Assembly: GCA_009760855.2 (NCBI GenBank)
Contig: WPIO01000033.1
Coordinates: forward strand, 2,272,501-2,336,500
Source of the DNA: Cristatella mucedo
Taxonomy: Eukaryota; Bryozoa; Phylactolaemata; Cristatellidae
Reading direction: 5' to 3'
Length of the DNA: 64,000 nt
Shown here piece after piece: positions 40,470 to 54,530 of this stretch (positions are counted from its first letter, which is position 1; each line of letters opens with the position of its first letter). Under the pieces are notes generated by a model. It did no database searches and had not been told where the DNA came from. It saw only the letters and a program-made list of their open reading frames with translations. A program made the position numbers and the translations under genes.

Positions 40470-42195
40470 TGCCTTATTATACATTATATATCGCCTGTTG
40501 ATAAGTACTTATTTATCACCAGGTGAATTTTAATGACCTTGATGCCACTGAAGAATTTTCTACTGCAAATCGCTTAGTGTGTCGCTGTGGATGCAGCTTT
40601 TCCGAGTTGAGTATAGCTAGTTCAGACTGCGCCATGATGCACGCAGAAATGACAGTGTGTATTACGTAGTGCAGCCCCCGGAGGGCCACAGCACAGTGAT
40701 TCCATGGCTTCCCGGTTTTCTGCTAGCAGCTTTACGCCATTTAAAGTAATGCATTTCTCTATGCTTAAGTTTTTAGGAAATTTTACCATCCAACTGACCG
40801 ATTGACTGCTGAGGTCCTACTGCTCTCAAAATTCACTGTCTAAAGTCTCTGTCGCCTATATTCCTTAAGCAATTGACAAGGCTAATTGATGCAGTAACCT
40901 CAGTGAATCTGAGAACAATGGGAGACTGCTGACAGTGACGTAGCACTTTGGCTCAACGACCAAGAGCCAGAGAAAGGCGGAACTTATGTTCAGCGAGAAA
41001 AAAGACTTCTTCTTTACTAGATATCACCCCAGATTCTTAAGAAAATGAGGCTGCGCTAACACCTGGCTCGTATAGCACGGGAGGACCTCGTGGCTCGAAA
41101 ATGAAAGAATACATATCTCGCTGGTCTTAGGAGCTGAAAACGAGCACCAGTAGTTTATAAAAAGCATCTTAAAATAAATTCCTTCATCCCAGTGGATCCA
41201 CAATTGTTTTTCTTGGATTTCAAGATAACTTGTCATCATATAGAAGATTAAACGTAAAAGCCGTTTTTTTAGATATCCCGTCACGACGGAGCTAATAATA
41301 ATCTAGCCTGCGGAAAGCGAAAAAAGGAAGTGCTCTGACAAACAGCAACTAGTTCGAAAGGTAGAGGGCAACGTAAATGCGAACTTCTTATAAAACCGCT
41401 TACGATATTTAAGCGTTCACTCGCAAGGATTCCTTAGCGTTTCCTTGCATGGCGGCATGACATCCATTTGCACAAGGCGGGCTGTTCCTGCTGTATGAGA
41501 TGTTGCCGCCCACAAGAAATCAATTGCAGCGCTCGCACCGAATCAATTGAATGGGAGGGGCGCATCGCTAGTCATAGCTCACCGACTTGACGATGCATCC
41601 CCGAGGAGCTAGGCCAAGATGAGCGGAAGAAAAAGTTCGTATCCCTTTAACGTACCCGTACCTTAAAGAGCCGGTTCAGGTCAAATGGTCGTCGAGCGGG
41701 TAGCAGGAACAACGTGTACATAAACACCCAGTGGCTTGGGAAATTCAACTGTGACTTAACGTTTCGTAGGGCAGGACAGCAACCACCTCGACGGCTCTGC
41801 TCTAGCGTTACCGCGGCAGCCGCGGACTTATTTTTTGGTGCAGGAAGGTGGAGAGAAATTTTCTAAAACAAGGAACAAGCGATTGCTGTCGCCAGGCTCA
41901 GTGTCAACGTCAAAGAGTCAATATAAGAGTACAATTTGAGTTGGAGCTGTTTTCCTGTGCTAAATGTTAATTTTAGTCTCGTGAGATACTCGATCGTTCG
42001 AATAACATTTATGCTCAAAATAAGGCGACTGCGTCAAATAAAAGCATTTCAAAGACTACTTGTGCTCTGCGCCCCCAAATCATTTCTCTAGCAGGGCCGA
42101 TAGAGAGATACAGGAGCTCCTGTTAGCCACAGAAAACTGCTCGTGATAGGAGGCTTCAGAAAGAAAATCAAAAGCAAGGGGAAAGTTTAGAGAAT
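40470..42195. other. Intergenic; no gene recognised
   Basis: One 86-codon minus frame (41284-41024) and small frames, none recognisable. Confidence 0.35.
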
Positions 42196-42196
42196 G

Positions 42197-42449
<253 letters not shown>

Positions 42450-42989
42450 CAGTTGGTAAGAAAGATGCTGTCAGATATTTACCAATCAGCTCATCTAAAA
42501 GTTATTAAATGCATTTGAGAAATTCTGTTGATATACTTGTATATAATTGATATGCTCTTCTGGAGCTCACAGCCTCAGCTATTGTAGAATGATTTGGTGG
42601 AACTCGTAAGATGTGGCCATTAGACAACTCAGTTCAGTAAGAGCTCGTATGAATGGAATATACGGACTGTCTTCGGGCTAGCACATGTTCACGAAGACGG
42701 AGTCTGTTGGTCGAGAGAGGGGGATTCAATTCCTTCACTTGGAGATGGAGTGGCTACTTTTACTCCAATGCTCTACACTATTTATTTCCTATTCGCATCA
42801 GCAATTTTAATAATATTAATACATTTGTATAGTGGCCTGAGTGAACTCAAAAATCTCTTTCTAGGCACTTGAAAACTGCTGTAAGGTAAGCATTATCGAA
42901 TGGTTAGTGGTAGCGTGCTCAATGATAACAATCACAACATGATTAGAGGTGATATGCACAAGATCAGGATGGAAATATTGTTAAAGAAA

Positions 42990-43150
42990 TGCTAGCTGAT
43001 TTAATAGCCTCTTTTGTATGGATACGTACGGGTCTTGAAGGCTATCACCACCGCTTACAGCGGCAATAAAGGATCGCCCACCTCAAGATTTGAACTCACG
43101 ACCTCGGGGCCGAGGTAGTGAAAAGCAACCACCTTACCTAGTCAGCGATG
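42990..43150 (-). mobile_element. SINE family B nested in the L2 3' UTR
   Basis: The family B body and head in reverse ('gctagctgatttaatagcct', 'ggcaataaaggatcgcccac', 'cttacctagtcagcgatg'). LINE sequence continues on both sides. Confidence 0.75.
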
Positions 43151-44222
43151 TTAGTCACAGTATGCACAATGTCAGCACGCATAGTATATAAAGGACGAAT
43201 CGCACGGACCCGCTAAATGCAGTGATATATAGATGCGTTTTTAGCTTCTTTTTAAATGTTAAGTCAGGGAATGTCAGGATGCCAGTCGGAAGTAAGTTTC
43301 AGGATTTGGGAGCATACGAACTAAAAGCACTGTCTCCAAAGAATTCGAGGCTGTTACGAGGTGTAGCTAAATGATTAGATTGAGAAAAGCGGGTGGTATG
43401 ATGCTTTGTCATGGGGAAGAGTACACCTGAAAGGTAGACTGGAGCCAAAGAAGGAAGAGACCTAAAAGTGAGTGACGGAACCTTGAATTCAATGCGCTGC
43501 TTGACTGGGAGCAAGTGCCGATCGGCGAGAAGTGGCGTGATGAGGCAGCTGCGAGGCTCGTAACGGGCAATCGTAGCTGCAGAGTTTTGCACTAACTGTA
43601 AGCGCCTGATAGCACAGGCCGGTAGACCAGAAAGCAGTGAATTACAGAAATCAAGACGGGATGTCACAAATGCATGGACCAGTTAGTTGTAGTATCCCTG
43701 TCTAAGCAAGCCCGAATTTTAGCAATTTTAAGTAGCTGAAAGTAGGCAGACTTGACTGTGGAGCGGATGAATTCGTCAAATGAAAGGTCACTTTGGAACA
43801 TGGCACATAGATTTTGTGCAGACTCAACGGGAAATATGCTGGCAAAGCCAATTTTGAGCGTTAGGATTTCAATTTCTGAAGCACATTTAGTTTGCCCGCA
43901 ACTAGTGACGCGTGCGCTGCCCTCATTTTAAATTGCAATGGTAGGAATGCCATGCAGCGGCAGTGGTTAGCGTCGTGCTGCAGAACGTAGCATTTGAGGT
44001 CGAGACGCGATGCTCGTGCCGTCGTTCGACGGGGATGACGAGGCGATAGATATGCCTGTCTGCCCTCAGCCCTACAGAGGAGTGGTCGACAAGTTTCGAG
44101 CCCTCTTCCGTCGTCGACCAGGTGCAACAGATCTTGTCTACCACCATATTTCAACAGTTAACCGTGCACCAGTACGCCTTCCTGCATTCAGAATCCCACT
44201 GCTTTGAAGAGAAAAGATCATT

Positions 44223-45205
44223 GTGCAGCTTAATATTGTGCTAGAGCAGAATATCGTCAGCCCCAGCTCAAGTCCATGGCTGGCGCCTGCTGTTTACACA
44301 CGCAAGAAAAATGGCGACGTGCGTATAGCGGTAGACTATAGAGAACTTAATAAACGTACTGCAAAGGATGCTTACCCATCGCCGCTACCGGATGAAATTC
44401 AGGACCACCTCCATGGCTCCTGCGTCTTCAGCACCATGGATATGAACTCGGGATATCGACAGGTGCCGGTTCACCCCGACGATGTTCAAAAGACGGCGTT
44501 TACACCCGGGCCAGGACTTGGTGCATTCGCCTTCTTAAAAATGCCGTTTGGATTATCCCAGGCTCCGGCCACATTCCAGCGGTTGATGAACTTGGTTTTT
44601 CGCGATTTGCCCTTCGTATATATTTATTTGGAGGACTTGACGGTTCACAGCTGCAGCGGGGAGGAGCACATTGACCGTTCGAATATGGTGTTTTCCCGCC
44701 TGCAGACGGCCATACCTAGGGCATGTCTTCAACAGGAAAGGTATGCGCCCTGACCCGGAGAAGGTGCGCCAAGTCAGTGACTGGCCAGCACCGACTTCGG
44801 TGCCTGAGCCTCGCGCATTTCTGGGCTTGGCATCCTACTATCGCCGGTTCATAAAGGGCTTTGCTTCGTTGGCCGCCCCTTTGCATGCGCTGCTTGCAAC
44901 CGGGACTCGGTACAACTGGGAGCGAGCGGACACAGCAACAGCACTTCGAGAAACTGAAGGGCGCGCTGGCCATCGCCCCGTTGCTTGCCTATCCGACGAC
45001 TGCCGAGCCTTTGGTCGTCACGACCGACGCCGGTGACCAGGGTCTCAATGCGATATTAGAACAAGGAGGCCGAGTGCTGGCGTTTAAGAATCGCACATTG
45101 TCGTCTCTTAGCGGAAGAAACTACGGCACCATCCAAAAAAGAATGTCTGGCACAGATATACGCCTTGAAGGAGTTCAAACACTACCTCCTGGGCCGACGA
45201 TTTGA
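44223..45205 (+). pseudogene. Gypsy pol remnant: reverse transcriptase and RNase H
   Basis: Frame 1 (44223-44753) has Ty3/Gypsy RT motifs: SPWLAPAVYTRKKNG, VDYRELNKRT, STMDMNSGYRQV and MPFGLSQAPATFQR. The active site reads YLED where YLDD is usual. After a frameshift at about 44720 it continues PDPEKVRQVSDWPAP and FLGLASYYRRFIKGF. After another it continues into the RNase H part (TTDAGDQGLNAIL), where an Asp is retained. It has at least three frame breaks and is not functional. Confidence 0.85.
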
Positions 45206-45375
45206 GGCGAGAACCGATCGCAATCCGCTTGCGTGGCTTTACGGTCAGAAAGCACCGGGGATTCTGGCACGCTGGGCTGTCGCCTTACAGGAGCTCGACA
45301 TCACGTGTTAGCGGAGAGCGGAGCTAACACTCACGCAGATAGTCCGTCTCGCCGGCCAACTGAGGACCTGCCAGT

Positions 45376-47335
<1,960 letters not shown>

Positions 47336-47390
47336 TCAGGCTGGCGGACTATGTGATTTATTGACCGTTCTACGGGTGGGGGAGGGAAAT

Positions 47391-47626
47391 TGTATGCGCC
47401 GGATGCATGCTGGTGTTGTAATTAGCGCAGTGCCCTGGCAATAATGTACTCTGAACCTGCGGGCAATAGCTAAGCCATTTGACGGCTGCTGGGATTCGTC
47501 GAGCTCTCGTATATGTACGCGTTGAGAGAAATATAGATTGAGTCTCGTTAACCGCTCACGTCCGCGATCGTCTCTCCGTGAGACTCCACAAGAACAGTCG
47601 CCGCCGGAACCCCTAGCAATACTACA
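47391..47626 (+). repeat. 3' LTR of the Gypsy element
   Basis: It starts TGTATGCGCC right after a purine-rich tract and ends AATACTACA. It shares 'gagtctcgtt', 'tctccgtgagactcc' and 'gccgccgg' blocks with the solo LTR at 23857-24131. Confidence 0.8.
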
Positions 47627-48419
47627 CTAGTAAGTTGGTTTGATCATCATTCAATTTAAAAAAGTTGGCTGTCATCCATGTGCAAATGTCACGAATGCAT
47701 GCAGAAAGGGAGTTTAGACAATTCGATGTGCTGGGGGCTGGGAGAAATCAAAGCACGGGTACAACTTAATGTCATCTGCATAGAAGTGAAAGCCTAGTTT
47801 GTGCCTGGAATCGTATCGGCAAGAGGGAGAGTACAAATTGTGAACAGAATAGGACCAAGCATAAAGCCCCGAGATATCTTATACTCCAGTGGTTCGTCGA
47901 ATGATTTTTTTCGACCACATCAATACTATAGAGTGTCCCACTGAGATAGGACTTAAACTATTGTAGTGCAGTACCAGTGATGCCCAGGCAAGATGAGAGG
48001 CGCTCGAGATGGACACAATAGTATCAAAAGCTGCCGACAGATTGAGCACAACAAGCAGATAGACTCTACCCAAGCCTGTCTTCCTAAGAAGGTGGTTAAA
48101 CACCCAAAGCAATACGAATACAAAGTAGGGATGCGAAGTATATACAGCTCAGGTTTATATTTACCTGTTCAGTAACACTTGACCAGTATACCGCAGTAAT
48201 AGTGCTAATAGTGCTGCCACTCATAATACAATTCCTGTATCTTTCTCTCGCATTTTTATTGCATGAATAGACTGAGCCAGTGTGTTGGTTCTTTGCGTCT
48301 CAGTTCGTCTTAAGCTAGCATCGGCCGACATGACGGAGACATGCTATCCCGATTGCACAGCGTCGATAGGGTGAGATAGTAAGATCGCCGCGATCATACA
48401 ACGTCATGCTATTACAATG

Positions 48420-48600
48420 TAATAATAACAATGATAATCACAAATTTGTATAGCGCCCTCAGAGAACTTAATCTCTTTGTAGGCATTTTACACATGCTGT
48501 AAAGGAAACATCGTTGCATTGTTAGAGGTAACATACACAGAGTCAGCATGCATAGAATTGTTAGTGGTAGCGTGCACATTGTCAGCACGCAATATGGGGC
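48420..48600 (-). mobile_element. L2-like LINE tail
   Basis: The 3' UTR and tail on the minus strand with an AAT/AAC-rich end. Confidence 0.7.
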
Positions 48601-48609
48601 CGGAGTAAT

Positions 48610-49680
48610 CGTCCCAACATTTTGTTTATTGTCTACCGGGTCTACAGCGGTTAGTCTAGTGATAGGATAAGAGCCATGAGTGTCGTAGTCTGAGTTCTTC
48701 TAATAAATGTGCTACCGGTACTACAGCTGCAATTGCATAGTAGCTAGTCATCAAGTCAGTTGACAGCAGAGTTCTGGCCGCCGTAGGCGGTACTTCAATG
48801 CAACATGTCGCTTGTAGTGCCATTGCAAAGGACATGTCGTATGTATGGACAAAATCGTAAATATACGCGTTTGTGTACTACATGTACTGTTTATCTTATA
48901 GCAACTGGTAAGCTGTTCCAAGAACACCACCCACGCACTTTGCACAAAGTGGCAGCAAATTTGGTCAAATTACGCGACGTACTGAGAACAATCGGTCAAT
49001 TAATTGTGCGGTCTATAGCAATACAAAGCATGCACGCGAGGGCCTTTGAATAGGTCAAACCGTAGAATGGCGAAATCGCATCTTGTTTTCGGACTAGGTG
49101 ACTTTTGAGTGACTCAAGAAACTCCAGGAATTCAGCTTATGAAGAAGAAAAATAAGGTACCGTACTCTCTTTCTGTAGCGAAAGTCGGCTGAATGCGACA
49201 TGACGTTGCAGCAGCCGGCGGCTAAGATCACTCGGCGACCTGAGGTACGTGGTATTTTTACACTGATATCCTTACGCTACTGATTAGGAATTTCTCGTGT
49301 TTTTGGACGAGCGCTGGTTGTATGTATAGCGAAATAAAGACATACAATGGAAACAACCGCACACACGCTCTCGCTCTTCGCTGCCAACCGGAAGTTGTGA
49401 TAGCTGAAGCGGCCGTAATGCTACGCTGGCAATATCTGCTTAGCGCCCGCCGCCGAGTGCCTTTATGCTGCGCATCCACGTGAGTCATCCATCAAATGGC
49501 TAAACGTCAGTGTATTGAGCGCGAGGGACTTGAGCTAAGGTAGCTTGACTGGTATTTCTGATGCGTTCAAACGAATCTTGCCGAACTACTAAGATGATAG
49601 CCATGTGCAGTTTTCGTCAGTAATGGCTGGTTCGCTTTTACTTCATCCTCGTCAGGTTGCTGCCTATAGATCCCGGGGCA
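48610..49680. other. Intergenic; no gene recognised
   Basis: An 82-codon plus frame at 48805-49053 and a minus frame at 49258-49488 have no recognisable domain. Confidence 0.35.
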
Positions 49681-49740
49681 AGTAATAATAATGAAAAGAT
49701 ACTTGTATCGAACGGAACTAAATCTATTTCTAGGCACTTA

Positions 49741-50060
49741 ATGTAATGTATCTCCATCCATATGTAACTCCACAAAGACTGAATGAGTGTTGCGCGGGAA
49801 AGTTTTCTATAGCTCACTCAAAGCTTAAGCGGCTTTCGGTACGCATTCGGTAACCAACTGACTTCTTCTCATGCGACAAAGAGAAAGTGAGAAGCACAGC
49901 TGAGTCAGGTGAGAAGTTGAGGAAGTGAATAGCATGGAAGTAGCAGGTCAGGACGGCTGGAAATGATGCCGTCACAGTCAGCGGCAGAAGAGTAGATGTC
50001 GTTGCGTAAGAATTATGGAAGTGAGTTCGACAGCTTTTGTCGCCAACGATCTTAAGCGGA
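49741..50060. repeat. Dispersed repeat R1, copy 2
   Basis: Matches 8599-8900 in the same orientation, with shared blocks 'gcggctttcggta', 'aaagtgagaagca', 'caggacggct' and 'tagatgtcgttgcgtaagaa'. An L2 tail fragment (49683-49740) abuts it on the left. Confidence 0.6.
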
Positions 50061-50064
50061 GAAA

Positions 50065-51535
50065 TGGACTTACCCTTTAGCTCCCAATGGCGCTGCGATG
50101 TTGTGGGCATGTTTACCTGTGGGCATGTTTATGTACTCTTGAACTGCGCAGTTTTCATGCTTGCCGAGGAGCGCGTTACGCTAGCCGCCCACATTCGACA
50201 GCTGGTGCAACGGCTTCAGGAGTTCCTCTGCAATGAGCTGCGAACGACCCTCGCCTAGTCTCATAGTAACCGATTGGAATAACAGGAAGCAGGGCCGCGC
50301 ACGAGCGACAGTGCGTCGAAGGTTAGCACGGCTGGGGCGAGCGCTTCTTGAGGCGGCGTTGCCGGATGGCGATCGTTAAGCTGAGACGGCTCTCAGCAAG
50401 AAATGCTCACAGGGCGCGCGAGCTCCGCTCGGCGCGCTGGCTAAATGCCAACTCTTTAGCGGCGTTAAGAGAATGAGTATTCCTCACGTAATTGGCAGCA
50501 AGGAGGACAAAGAAGCGACCGCCCACCTATAGTCATACTGCCGGCGACGCTGCGCGCACGTCTCTCTGCCAATGACGAAGCGGCGCATAGTGAACGGCGT
50601 GCCTGTCGCGTCCGTGTCGCCTGTTAGCCGCCGAGCCGACGCGCCGCGCTTATCGTGCACTTCTTACGCACCACCCAGACTTATAAATGTGAAATAGCAT
50701 AAGCGTCATGCCGCCAGCTCCAGCCAGCCTGCCTTGCTGCTGCATTGGAGCCGAGGCTCCCGAAGCGAAGGTGGCGTCTGCGGTGGCCAGTTGGCCTGGC
50801 GAAACTCTCTTCCTTTTGAATCCCTGCATAGATTCAAAGTGCCTGGCGCTGAGAGCGAGAGTTGTGCGTGGTAATGCATGGCGCGGGATTCAAGATGGCT
50901 ATGCAACCGACGGCAGAGGCTGAGGCGAAGACGGCGTTGCTTCTCTGCGCCTAGGTCCTAGGCTAGGTGTGCAAGGTGCTTGGACTTCCTTTACTCTACT
51001 TTTACTCTCGTAACACTGACGTCGCAAAGTAAAATTAAGAGCTCTGCAAGGAACATCAAATATATTTCATACTACTACGTATAGGCAACAACTCACAAAA
51101 GCCTCCCGTACGAGCGAACAAGAATGCCCGATAATAATGCTGCCCTGCTGGCAGTCTTCGCAAATCACAAAAAAGCAGACGACTTAAAAATAGAGCACCT
51201 TAAGAACTGGAACAGAACGCGTAGCGTCAAATGAAGACTAAGGGCACAGGTGGCCTTCTCGCGTGTCGTACAGCGCATTTCGTGTCGGCAGCTGCTTCCG
51301 GCGTAGCCAGCCTTGCCCTTGTGCGTCACCAGAGTGCGGACATTCAGGGTCAGACCGGTTTCAGGAGGTCGCCGCTGGCCTGACCGAGATGAGGTCTGCG
51401 GCTGCTTAATCGGTATGCGGCTGATGACCGAAAAACCGGGGCAGTTGCCCGTCACCTATCGGAGAGAGGGTCACCCCAAAGATTTTTTTTCGTGCTCAAC
51501 CCTCATCGTTTCACGCTCGATAATTGGTCGTTGGC
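50065..51535. other. Intergenic, partly GC-rich; no gene recognised
   Basis: Short overlapping frames on both strands. A 'cttataaatg' TATA-like element near 50680 precedes a 71-codon plus frame (50708-50923), but nothing identifies a product. Confidence 0.3.
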
Positions 51536-51538
51536 TCC

Positions 51539-51539
<1 letters not shown>

Positions 51540-51578
<39 letters not shown>

Positions 51579-52390
51579 CACTTGATAAAGCGCCCTAAGA
51601 GAACTTAATCTCTTTCTAGGCGCTTTAAATTTGCTGCAAAGTAAAATGCAATTGAATGGTAAGTGAAGTCATGCTTGAAAAACAAACAAAATGAATAATA
51701 TGGTTAGGGGTGACATGCACAGGGTCAGTATGCAAATGTGGTTAGTGGCAGCATGCACAGTGTCAGCACGCATAAGCACATCAAGGACGAATCACAGGGA
51801 CCCACTAAATGCTGTCCTAAATAGGTGTGTTTTAAAGTTCCTTTTAAATGTGGTCAGGTCAGGGGATGTTGTGACGCAGGTCGGGAGGGAGTTCCAGGCT
51901 TTGGGAGCATACGAACTAAATGCACGGTCTCCAAAGGATTTAAGGTTTGTACGGGGTATCTGTAGACTGTTGGATTCCGAAAAGCGGGTGGTACGATGCT
52001 TGGCCTGATGGGGGAGTATATCTGAGAGATAGGCTGGAGCCATAGAATGAAAGGACCTAAAAGTGAGCGACAAAACCTTGAAGTCAATCCGTTGCTTGAC
52101 TGGTAGCCAGTCCAGATCGGCGAGAAGTGGTTTGATGTGGCAACTGCGACGTTCACGACAGACAAGCCTAGCTGCAGAGTTTTGCACCAGCTGCAATCGC
52201 GTGATCGCACATGCTAGTAGGCCAGTAATCGGTGAGTTGCAGGAGTCGAGACGGAATGTCACGAATGCACGGACCAACTTGGACGTGGTATCCTTATCTA
52301 AACAAGCCTGAATTTTAGCAATGTTATGAAGCTGAAGGAGTGCTTCGCTGAAAAACGCCATGTCCGAGAAAAAATGCAATATAGTGGTCA
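51540..52390 (-). mobile_element. L2-like LINE 3' part, well kept
   Basis: An (AAT)n end (51540-51578), tail, 3' UTR and the last ~190 codons of the ORF in one open frame (51792-52391): HNIAKIQACLDKDTTSKLVR, then HIKPLLADLDWLPVKQRIDF, then APAYLSDILPHQAKHRTTRF. It is truncated at the 5' side at about 52350-52390. Confidence 0.88.
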
Positions 52391-52394
52391 CCGA

Positions 52395-53160
52395 AGAGTA
52401 AGCGGATCATCTGGTCAAAGGAGGAGGTGTGTCCGCGATTGACTGCTATTTTTACTTTTGAGTTTGCCTATTCTTTGGATGGCCTTTATTAGTGGACGCC
52501 GCTTCGTGAAAATCGCCGACAGAGCAGAGGCCGCGACGTTCACTGCGTGACGAGGCGGTCGGATGGCAAGACTGGTAGCTGTGGGTGGCCGTAATTCCGG
52601 TTTGTTTACTAAAGACTTTTCGTCGTGCGGCCAACGGCACCCTGTCAGTCGCTAGGGGGTCTTGCAGCGCCTGAGCTCTATCAAAATGCAAATGTCGCCT
52701 CGCTTTTATTTGCATAATGCGGTACATAGCAAAGGACTACTGTGGACGTCGCCGCTGTCTGTGATACTTCATAGACTCTCATTGCCAAGAGTGAGTTCAA
52801 AAGACGAGCCACGTTCTTCGTCTGCGTGCAGCTGGCGCTCAAGCAATTTGAGCCGCGGAATAAATTAAATGCCCGCACAGTAAGGCGTCGATTGCGCTTC
52901 CGCAAGTGCAACGGATGCTGCAAATGAATGGAGGGTCGCTTAAAATCGAATCAATGGTGTTTGCATAATGCAGGCGGCCCGCCGCCCTACATAAGCGCTC
53001 GCGCCGACAGGTTGAACCGCAAAATCGTCCAAGGTGTCCGCTGCAGCTCCGAAAAGCGAGCTGCTCAGAGGTCGGAGGTCGAGCTGCTCAGAGGTCGGCT
53101 GACGAGGCTTCACCGCCGGCGTGCGCTTTTGCTTTTGCCGGCACATTCCCGTCGGCTCGA
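52395..53160. other. Upstream region of the peptide-precursor gene
   Basis: No gene recognised up to about 52900. The plus frame of the precursor stays open back to 52928, but that part lacks protein-like features. 'ccctacataagc' at about 52987 could be a TATA-like element. Confidence 0.3.
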
Positions 53161-53164
53161 GGGA

Positions 53165-53500
53165 ATGAGCGCTGCCCTCGCGCTCCTGGCGTTATTGGCC
53201 GTTCTGGCGTGCGGCCAGGACGCCGCCTACGTTGAATTTCCAGAGGATTGGCTGGAGAGGATTCCGTGCCTGAAAGATTGCGATCGGGCCGATGGAGGCG
53301 ATGCGAGGCCGCCGCGGACAGCCGACGACGGCGGCGGCGGCTTTGACTACTACGACTCGTCGACCGAAGGCGACGGCTACGGCAGCCAGGCTGATGACGG
53401 CGAGAAGCGACGCCTGGAACTCATCTGGAGCGCACCCGACCACAGCAGAAGCTCCAAGCGATACGAGCACGGGAAAAGCAGATTCATTCACTTCGGATGA
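53165..53500 (+). CDS. Probable amidated neuropeptide precursor
   Basis: A 111-residue single-exon frame from ATG 53165 (G at -3). Residues 1-18 form a hydrophobic signal peptide (MSAALALLALLAVLACGQ). A conserved-looking segment follows (YVEFPEDWLERIPCLKDCD, two Cys), then an acidic Gly/Asp-rich spacer. Dibasic sites EKRR and SKRY divide the C-terminal part into LELIWSAPDHSRSS and a terminal YEHGKSRFIHFG, whose final Gly before the stop would be converted to an amide. A single C-terminal amidated peptide ending in an RF-like core is the layout of myosuppressin/FMRFamide-like precursors, but the RFIHF end fits none I can name. AATAAA follows at 53801. The region is GC-rich and lies between L2 copies. 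A secreted peptide precursor is likely; the family is unknown. Confidence 0.72.
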   Translation: MSAALALLALLAVLACGQDAAYVEFPEDWLERIPCLKDCDRADGGDARPPRTADDGGGGFDYYDSSTEGDGYGSQADDGEKRRLELIWSAPDHSRSSKRYEHGKSRFIHFG

Positions 53501-53800
53501 TCGCTCGGGCGCGCGGGCCTGAGCGAGCCGCCTGCTGTGCGCGACTGGTCTCGACTAGGCACGGCTCCGACCCGCTCGGTCGCCCAGAGAGGTCCTTTCT
53601 CGACTGCCGGCGCCGATCTGTGCTGGCCCGGACGAAAGCGGACGGCGGCGGCGCTGCTGCGGCTCGATCTATCTATCTATCTCTATCTCTCGCTGCCGCC
53701 GCCATCTGGGCGACGCGACGTAGCGCGCGCGCGCTACTCTCGATGGACGTCTAGCAAGCGGCCGATCGTGGGCTAGAATGCTGGGGCCAGTGAGTTGAAT

Positions 53801-53806
53801 AATAAA
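53801..53806 (+). terminator. Poly(A) signal after the peptide-precursor gene
   Basis: AATAAA 300 nt after the stop, followed by 'tttctgttgttcgg', a U/GU-rich stretch. Confidence 0.6.
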
Positions 53807-54174
53807 TTTCTGTTGTTCGGCGCTATTCGTGCGCCCATGTGCAATGGCGAGGCGATTTACTTCGCAAGTTTGGACGGGGCTCGCGGCCTGGCGGGCGGCG
53901 TGTGTGGCGGCAGGCGTAACTGAGATATGGGCCGCGGTGGGTGGAGGGCGGACGGCTTTTTCCGAACGGACGCCGAGCAGGCGACGCTTCGCCGAGGTGC
54001 GAGCAGCGAACGTCAGGGGAAACGTGCGGTTGATGAAGTATTCTTCAGCCTTTTGCTACAAAAGCTGGATGGCCGTTCACGACTCGAACCGTATTCAGAT
54101 GTGAGATCAGCACGCTTTTAATTGCGTGCGGATCTTACTTTCATGTTTGGGCTACTGGTTAGCGGCTGCGCTAC

Positions 54175-54530
54175 AATAATAATGATAATAATAATAATGC
54201 ACTTGATAAAGCGCCCTCAGAGAACTCAATCTCTTTCTAGGCGCTTTATATTTGCTGCAAAGGGAGATGCGATTGAATGGTGAGTAATATCATGCTTGAT
54301 AAACTAACAACATGAATAACATGGTTAGGGGTGACGTGCACAGGGTCAGCATGCAAATGGGGTTAGTGGCAGCATGCACAGTGTCAGCACGCATGAGCAC
54401 ATGGAGGACGAATCACGGGGACCCACTAAATGCTGTCCTAAATAGGTGTGTTTTCAAGTTCTTTTTAAATGTGGTCAAGTCAGGGGATGTTGTGACGCAA
54501 GTCGGAAGGGAGTTCCAGGCTTTGGGTTGC
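54175..54530 (-). mobile_element. L2-like LINE 3' fragment
   Basis: An AAT microsatellite, tail and 3' UTR, up to the start of the last coding block, where the sequence changes abruptly at 54527. Confidence 0.85.

Noticed and set aside
51691-52008. Repeated plus-strand frames such as MNNMVRGDMHRVSMQ (also at 1252, 54312 and 25843)
   Set aside because: They are antisense readings of the L2 3' UTR and recur with each copy.
52928-53164. N-terminal extension of the peptide-precursor frame
   Set aside because: The signal peptide begins at ATG 53165, and the upstream part looks like 5' UTR and promoter.
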